From Thalassia testudinum (taxonomy: Eukaryota; Streptophyta; Magnoliopsida; Alismatales; Hydrocharitaceae), in contig JAZHRO010000019.1 of assembly GCA_037157565.1 (NCBI GenBank), positions 23,582,001 through 23,646,000 on the forward strand: 64,000 nucleotides of DNA, in the 5' to 3' direction. Position 1 is the stretch's first letter. Each line of letters begins with the position of its first letter. A program made the translations under genes and the position numbers. Shown one piece after another: positions 58,647 to 64,000 of the stretch. The notes under the pieces were generated by a model that saw nothing but the letters and a program-made list of their open reading frames with translations, did no database searches and was not told the origin of the DNA.

Positions 58647-59387
58647 TGTTTGTTGCACTTGATCGGGTTTTAAAAATGTCACGTTGTAGTACAACCGAAA
58701 AAATGTTCAAAACAAATATAATTTTATTACTCGAATTTTAAAGTCCGAGGTCAAACACATGGAGCACATTAGGGTTTAGAAATCAAGATCACAACTTTAG
58801 AATTTAAAAGAATATGCAATAACATCAATGTTAAAGTGCAAAACGAAAGGAGTAAGTGTAAGGTACAAAATACTAAAGGAACCAATATATGTGAATAAAG
58901 CTCAAAATTGGACATCTGATTTGTGAATCAGATGCCTTAAAACGATTATGCTACAGTGCTTGGCTCTTTCTTTTCTTCTTCTCCTATTCTTCTTTCTTTG
59001 TCTCTACCTTTATTTTCAATCTTTTTCCTTCTTCCCTATTCTCTGGCCTAGCTTTCCTGCCTTAGCCTTTCTTTTCCTCTACCTTCTTCTCTTTCTCTCT
59101 GCCGGCTGCCTTCAGCTTGTTCTTCCTTCAGTTTCTTCCTTCTCTTTTCTTTCTCTGCCTTCCTTGCCTTCCTCTCTTTGGCTTTGGCTTTGGCTTCTTC
59201 CTTCAACTACAGCCCTTCTTCTTCTTCCTTAGCTTCTCTTCAACCTTGTCTTCTCCTTCCTCTTCCTTTGGCATGGCTTCTCTGCAAAGCAAAACCTCCC
59301 CCTACCCACGTGAACTCTCTTCTCTCTTTTTCTCTCTTAGGTTCGCTCTCCCAAAGCCACGCTTCTCAAGTAATCGAGCCGGGTACG
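58647..59387 (-). mobile_element. Inverted LTR, left part (interrupted by a solo LTR)
   Basis: Begins TGTTTGTTGCAC on the plus strand. The CTCGAA/TCCGAG pair is at 58730-58749, a perfect 9-bp CATCTGATT/AATCAGATG stem at 58913-58934, CTACAGTG follows, and a pyrimidine tract (58950-59340) complements the purine tracts elsewhere. It ends at GTACG (59383-59387), where the solo LTR inserted, and resumes at 62154. Confidence 0.75.
58913..58934. repeat. Perfect 9-bp stem (CTGATT class)
   Basis: CATCTGATT and AATCAGATG flank TGTG. Equivalent stems lie at 19360-19378, 45064-45082, 61600-61625 and 63026-63051. Confidence 0.88.
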
Positions 59388-60314
59388 TGATGAGAACCTC
59401 ATCATGAGCCATAACTAGCTCATTTTGACCTAATACAGAGAATAAAAGCTCCTACATAACCTTAGAAAGGCTTGGCTCAAAGAGATTCTGAGTTTGCAAA
59501 GAAAACATAAACTGAGGGGTAAAAATGCAATTTCACCAATCCAATCGGAAAATAGGGTAACTCAGGGTCCAAACATAGGTCAAAATAACCTAATAAGAAG
59601 AAAAGTGGGATGAGATGACTCAATAAGGGCTACAGCAACCCCAAAGAATTAAATGACAGCCTGTAACCCTAAAAATAAACTCACTTCAATTCACATGGTT
59701 CGAGGCAAGGTAAAAATCAACTAAACCCTCTAAAATTCATATAAAAATAATCTCTAGGGTTTAGGACTTTCAATTTGTCCTTAGGAACCCATTTTGACCT
59801 ACATTGAGAACCATGCCCAATTAACAACTTAATTTGGGTTTTTGCATAAATTGACCGGTCAAACAAGGTTTAAGCTAGAAATGAAATTCATCATCAGAAT
59901 CCTTAGGTCCTAATTAGTCATGCATAAAAACTTGGACCTAAGAAGAAACCTTCTTGACCAACTTTACACTTTGGTCCTCATATAATTACTTTTTGGCCCT
60001 CAACTTTTGAACCCTCGCATTTTGGCCCCTAACTCTCCTTCGTTCTTTGCATTTAGGTCCCTCCTGCAAAACCTGCGCAGCACCATGCTCCGGCGACCTT
60101 GCGCGGAGCATGGCGCCGCGCAGGGTGAGGGAGGGGCCCTGGCAAGTCAATGGGGGTACCCTGCGTCGTCAGCCACCGCAGGGACACCCCCTGGGTACTG
60201 CGACCGCCCATACCTCCCGTGCGAACGCACGGACGGTATGGGTCTCCTTCCTCCGACGTCCTTCGGCGAGGGAGACACGTCGTCTCCCTCCGCCCTCCTC
60301 TCTGATTCCGCCCC

Positions 60315-60322
60315 TATAAATA
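60315..60322 (+). promoter_or_regulatory. TATA box of the solo LTR at 59388
   Basis: TATAAATA in a C-rich context, 927 bp after the LTR start, the same spacing as in Element 3. Confidence 0.75.
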
Positions 60323-61599
60323 CCCCCGTCGCTCCGCCGTTCTTAGCAGCTCGGATCTGACGGAGACACCCCCCTAAATTCCTCCCTTCCCACTCCGACA
60401 GACGCCCCCTTGCTCCAGCGACCACCTCCTCCTCCTCGTCGCCCTGCCGCACTACCAGCAGCAAGGTTACCTTCCCTCGATCCTTCCGCGTCACGCCGCA
60501 CCCAGCTGGCACCTCTACGGTCCCTTCCTCGCCGCCGCCCCTTCCTCCGGGCAATTTCTTCTCCGGCGACAGTCGATACGACTGTCGCTTGCGCCAACCC
60601 CTCCTAATCCAGCTTAGCAGGTAGAACTTCTCCTCTTCCTCCCCTCTTTCTTTTCCATACTGAAACCCTTACTGTCGACCCCGATTTTCCACCGATCACC
60701 CTCACCTTCTCCACCTCCGGCCAAACTCCGGCGAACCGCTCCCATCGCTCCAGCACCCCACACGGCTCGCCGACCTGTGCATAACCTTCACCTCATCACC
60801 CTGATCCTCTTCCACCCCTCCTCTTCCCACCAAACGCTCTCTGCAGATCCACCAAACACACCCACTTCTCCGCCCGCAGTTTGACCTAGGGCGATCCATT
60901 GGCTCCACCACGCCCATTGCAAACCATCCGACCACCTTAGCCGTGCCACGGCGAAGGTCCCCCGCCTGTCTGATTAGGCCGAGAGGCCGTTCTTCTGTGA
61001 CCAGGTGACTCGCCCGCCGTCGCCATTACTGAGCAGGCAGAGCTCCTTTGCCTGCAGGTGCAGGCACGCCTTCGCCTAGGTTCGACTCCCAGGTTGCGCA
61101 GGGCGTCTCCGCGAAACGTCCCAGGCTCGCAGTTGGGGCGAAGGCCGCGCGTGAAGCCACGATCGCCCACTGCTCCCTCCGCGACGGGCGCTCAATTGGG
61201 GTGGGACATTTAGTCCCACCTCGGAACTTCTCAGAGGCGCGCGGACCCATAAAGGCAAAAAGTGCCTTATGCTGTCTGCCTCCTGACCACGGGGTGAGGT
61301 CCCTCTCACCCGACCTGGCCTCGTCCGTGACCACGCTCCTCGGACCTGGCCTGACCCAATTAGACCGACCTGCACTCCTCGCCCACCACCGCACGCCGGT
61401 GGGCCTGGACCCGGGCGCGACTCGTACCCGATTACCCAGTTGCTCTGGGAGAGCTGTCCTAAGAGCGAACTTTGAGAGAAAGAGACGCGCGGGGGAGAGG
61501 GGTAGAGTAGGTTTTGCCCTGACTCTGAACTCTTGAGCGTGCAGGCACAGGTGAAGAAGAAGGAAGATCAGGGAGACACTGTAGCAACAAGAGGTTTAA

Positions 61600-61625
61600 G
61601 TCGTCTGATTTTCAAATCAGACGAC
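61600..61625. repeat. Perfect 12-bp palindrome (CTGATT class)
   Basis: GTCGTCTGATTT and AAATCAGACGAC are separated by only TC. It follows CACTGTAGCA and TTTAA, as do the weaker versions in other LTRs. Confidence 0.92.
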
Positions 61626-62153
61626 GTCCTGAAGACAGGTGAAGGCAAAGAAGAAGGAAGGCGAGGCAGAGGAAAGAGAGGAACACAGAGCAACCAAGTG
61701 AAGACTCTGCAGACATCAGAAGACAAAGAAGAAGAAGAAAAGAAGAGAGAAGGAGCATCCAAGTGAAGAAACAGAAAGCAGAAGAAGAAGAGCACGGGAG
61801 GCAGATCTGAAGCAAGAAAAGAAGAAACAAAGAGAATAAAAAGAAGAAAATGACAAGATCGTCCAACCAAGAAATAGAGGAAGCAAGAAAAGAAGAAGAA
61901 GAAGAATAAGAAGAACAAAAACCAAAGACAGAGAAAGAAAGAAGAGAAGAAGAAAAAGCCAAACTTTCATCTCTCTCTCTCTCTCTATTTTTGTAATAAA
62001 ACATGTATATCTCTAGAATACGACTTGCTCCCTGAGTTCGACCTCGGGAGAACTGTATTTTCCGAGTAACAAATATTAGCAAATGATGGCAATAACTATC
62101 TGTACTACAACGACTTAAGAAAAGCTAGTTGCTGCCACCGTTTCGCCAGTACG

Positions 62154-62458
62154 CGTCCAGGACTATGCCCACAGGCGTGCGATGGTGGGCGAGGTGTGCT
62201 AGTCGGATCGGGTCACCAGGTCCGCAGGGTGTGGTTGCGGACGAGGTGGTCAGGACAAGTGAGAGAGGGACCTCACCCTGTGAGTAGGAGGCGACAAGGC
62301 TAATGCAGAAATTCCTTTTATGCAGGTGCGGCGCTCCACAACTTTCCGAGTTGGGACTATCTTCCACCTCCTTCACGCGTGCCTGTGGCAGAGGCGTTTC
62401 TTCGATTGCAGCTGCAGCTACGGCCCTTTACACCAATTGGATGTTTGGAGATGTTCGC
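62154..62458 (-). mobile_element. Inverted LTR, right part
   Basis: Continues the LTR interrupted at 59387. It has GGTGGGCGAGG, GGACCTCACCCTG and a GTTGGGACTATCTTCCACC version of the GTGGGAC box. It stops at 62458, where an unrelated-looking sequence starting TGTTACGACCC begins, so the LTR is cut here too. Confidence 0.65.
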
Positions 62459-62785
62459 TGTTACGACCCAGTTCTCGAATCCCTACAGGACGCGAGACTG
62501 GACTGACTCGACTGATCCCAAGACCCAGTCGTCCAACGAGAAAATAACCAAAAAGCAGGAAAATAAACCACATACACTATGCTAAGCAACTAATAGTAAC
62601 AAAAGTACAGCAGTAAAGAAATAAAGCTACTACAGTACACACAACCACAACAATATAAAGTAAACGGGTACAAGAATATAAAGTACAAAATGTCATAGTA
62701 CAGAGGTGCAAGAACTACTCACTGCAACTGAAAAAGGAGTATAACAGAAAGCTACAACTACTGGGCTCTACTGGGCTCAGCACCC
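62459..62785 (+). mobile_element. Fragment of another LTR (TGTTACGACCC start)
   Basis: TGTTACGACCCAG is a typical LTR opening. The following 300 bases are A/C-rich, without genes, and do not resemble the other LTRs here. It is cut at 62785 (CACCC) by the next inverted LTR. Orientation and family are uncertain. Confidence 0.35.
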
Positions 62786-64000
62786 TGTTCACACGGCTTG
62801 ATCATGTTTTAATAGTCAATTGCGTCGTAGTATAGGTGACCAAGCGTTGTCAACAAATAAGAATTTATTACTCAAAAACATAAGTATCCGAGGTCGAACA
62901 CATGGAGCAAATGGAATCTATTCACTAATCTCAATAATGCAATCGAACACTTAATTACTCAAAACTTAGTTCAGAGTATATATGCATGAGTTTAAAAGTT
63001 AATTATGGCAAAAATAGAGAAATTGGATGTCTGATCATGAGATCAGACGTCATAAAAAGATGTTTTCTCCTGTCTGCTTCTTGTTCTTCTTCTGACTTTC
63101 TTTCTCTGATTTTCCTCTTTTTCTTTTGTTCTTCTTTGGCCGTGTGCTTCTTCTTCCTTGTTTCTTCTCAGCAACTCCTTTCTCTGCTCTTGCCTTTCTT
63201 CTTCCTTCTTATTTTCCTCTATCTTCTGTCTTGCCTCTCTTCTGCAGTGTCTTTCTCCTTCTACTTCTGCTTGTCTTTCCCTTTCTTTCTTTCTTCTTCC
63301 TTCTCTTGCTGACTTATTCAGCCTTAGCTCTCCTCTGCCTTTTTCTCTTCCTTCCTTCTTCTCTTACTATGGCTACTTCCTTTTCTTTCTTTCTTCTTCC
63401 TTCCTTAGCCTTAGCTCTTTGACTTCCTCTTCTCTTTGGCTTCGCCTCTTCCTTCTGCCTTGTCTTTCCTCCTCTTTTTGCGCTTCAAGTGTTCTTCTTT
63501 CTTCAACCTTCCTTCCTTCCTTCTTCCTTTTGCAGCTAAGTGTCAGCTTCACTTCAACTGTGCCTTCCTACTCCTTCCCTGCACAAACCGAAGAGCAAAA
63601 CCTACCCTTCTACCCACACCCGCATCTCTCTCTCTGTATATCACTCTTCAGTACGCTCTCCCAGAGCCGGGTAATCGGGTCGAGTCGCGTGCCTGGGTCC
63701 AGGCGCACCGGTGTTGGTGTGGTGCACGAGGAGTGCTCGGTAGCATAGTTGGGTCGGGTTGCCAGGTCCGCGGGATGAATTCACAGACGAGGTGTGTATA
63801 GGTGAGGGACCTCACCCCATGTGTTTTCGAGGCGAACAGCTAATAGCACAAATCCAATTTATTGCGCGTGCCTCACTCAGATGTTTACGAGGTGGGACTA
63901 ATGTCCCACCCTCTTTTGCTCGCACGCCCACACCAGCTCTTCCTTCCAATTGCTGTAGCTACAAGCCTCGCAGCGCTAAGTGCCTGGATAGCTGGATTCG
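62786..64000 (-). mobile_element. Inverted LTR, cut by the window end
   Basis: Begins TGTTCACACGG on the plus strand. A CTCAAA/TCCGAG pair is at 62871-62892, a CTGATC stem (11 bp, one wobble) at 63026-63051, a pyrimidine tract at 63060-63560, and a GGTGGGAC/GTCCCACC stem at 63891-63910. The order is the reverse of the plus-oriented LTRs. The long frames in the tract are composition artefacts. Confidence 0.75.

Larger units (their letters stand above)
59388..62148 (+). mobile_element. Solo LTR, plus-oriented, with perfect target duplication
   Basis: 2761 bp from TGATGAGAACC to TTTCGCCA, with GTACG on both sides (59383-59387 and 62149-62153). Contents in order: a U3-like AT-rich start, TATAAATA (60315-60322), a GC-rich leader, a GGTGGGAC/GTCCCACC stem (61200-61220), a purine tract (about 61550-61960) with a perfect 12-bp CTGATT stem (61600-61625), a CTCGG/CCGAG hairpin (62043-62066) and GTACTACAACG. 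No primer site or polypurine tract adjoins it. It splits an inverted LTR. Confidence 0.93.

Noticed and set aside
61048..61536. 162-codon frame in the solo LTR, and similar frames at 17912-18400
   Set aside because: GC-rich leader sequence of LTRs; no homology signal and not kept between copies.
63158..63748. 196-codon plus frame, Ser/Leu/Phe-rich, resembling a membrane protein
   Set aside because: A translation of the pyrimidine tract of an inverted LTR; the apparent hydrophobic segments come from CTT/TTC repeats.

Overview
This window looks like intergenic, heterochromatin-type DNA from a flowering plant with a repeat-rich genome. I found no host protein gene, rRNA gene or intact tRNA gene. 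Nearly all of it is long-terminal-repeat (LTR) retrotransposon DNA of the Ty3/gypsy superfamily. Protein motifs, tRNA-Asp-type primer sites and a single gag-pol reading frame point to the Athila-like lineage. I cannot name the species from sequence alone.

Layout. At 1-4174 there are two minus-oriented LTRs (1-1396, cut by the window edge, and about 1553-3250); the second is followed by its element's 3' untranslated region. From about 4175 a plus-oriented, degraded host LTR is split into three pieces (4175-5067, 16766-16935, 45461-46410) by two insertions. Element 1 (5068-16760, plus) has TG..CA ends and the 5-bp target duplication GCCAC. Element 3 (16936-45460, plus) has the near-matching duplication ACTGC/ATTGC. 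Element 3 is itself interrupted by Element 2 (19792-30507, minus), which landed 11 bp past Element 3's primer site, and by a probable minus-oriented solo LTR (about 31161-35081) in its leader. From 46430 to 48728 lies a 5'-truncated L1-type LINE with a 10-A tail. From 49309 to 64000 the sequence is a pile of LTRs: a solo LTR with duplication GTCAT (49309-51890), a solo LTR with duplication GTACG (59388-62148) sitting inside an inverted LTR (58647-59387 and 62154-62458), and several partial ones.

How the parts work together. Each full element carries gag, protease, reverse transcriptase, RNase H and integrase in one order, with a tRNA-Asp primer site at one end and a polypurine tract at the other. 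All three are dead. They carry many in-frame stops (mostly TAG and TGA in Elements 1 and 3) and frameshifts. None has an env-like open frame between pol and the 3' LTR.

The most interesting signal is not a gene. LTRs that otherwise look unrelated share small inverted repeats at equivalent places. One is a hairpin just after a GTTCGACC-type motif near the LTR end; its stem changes sequence between copies but keeps pairing. A second has a CTGATT/AATCAG stem and a third a GGTGGGAC/GTCCCACC stem. A CTAGC-AAAA-GCTAG stem precedes the polypurine tract, and the same 3' region of Elements 2 and 3 holds a three-copy repeat. These look like conserved RNA structures of the retrotransposon lineage and are the main thing to follow up.
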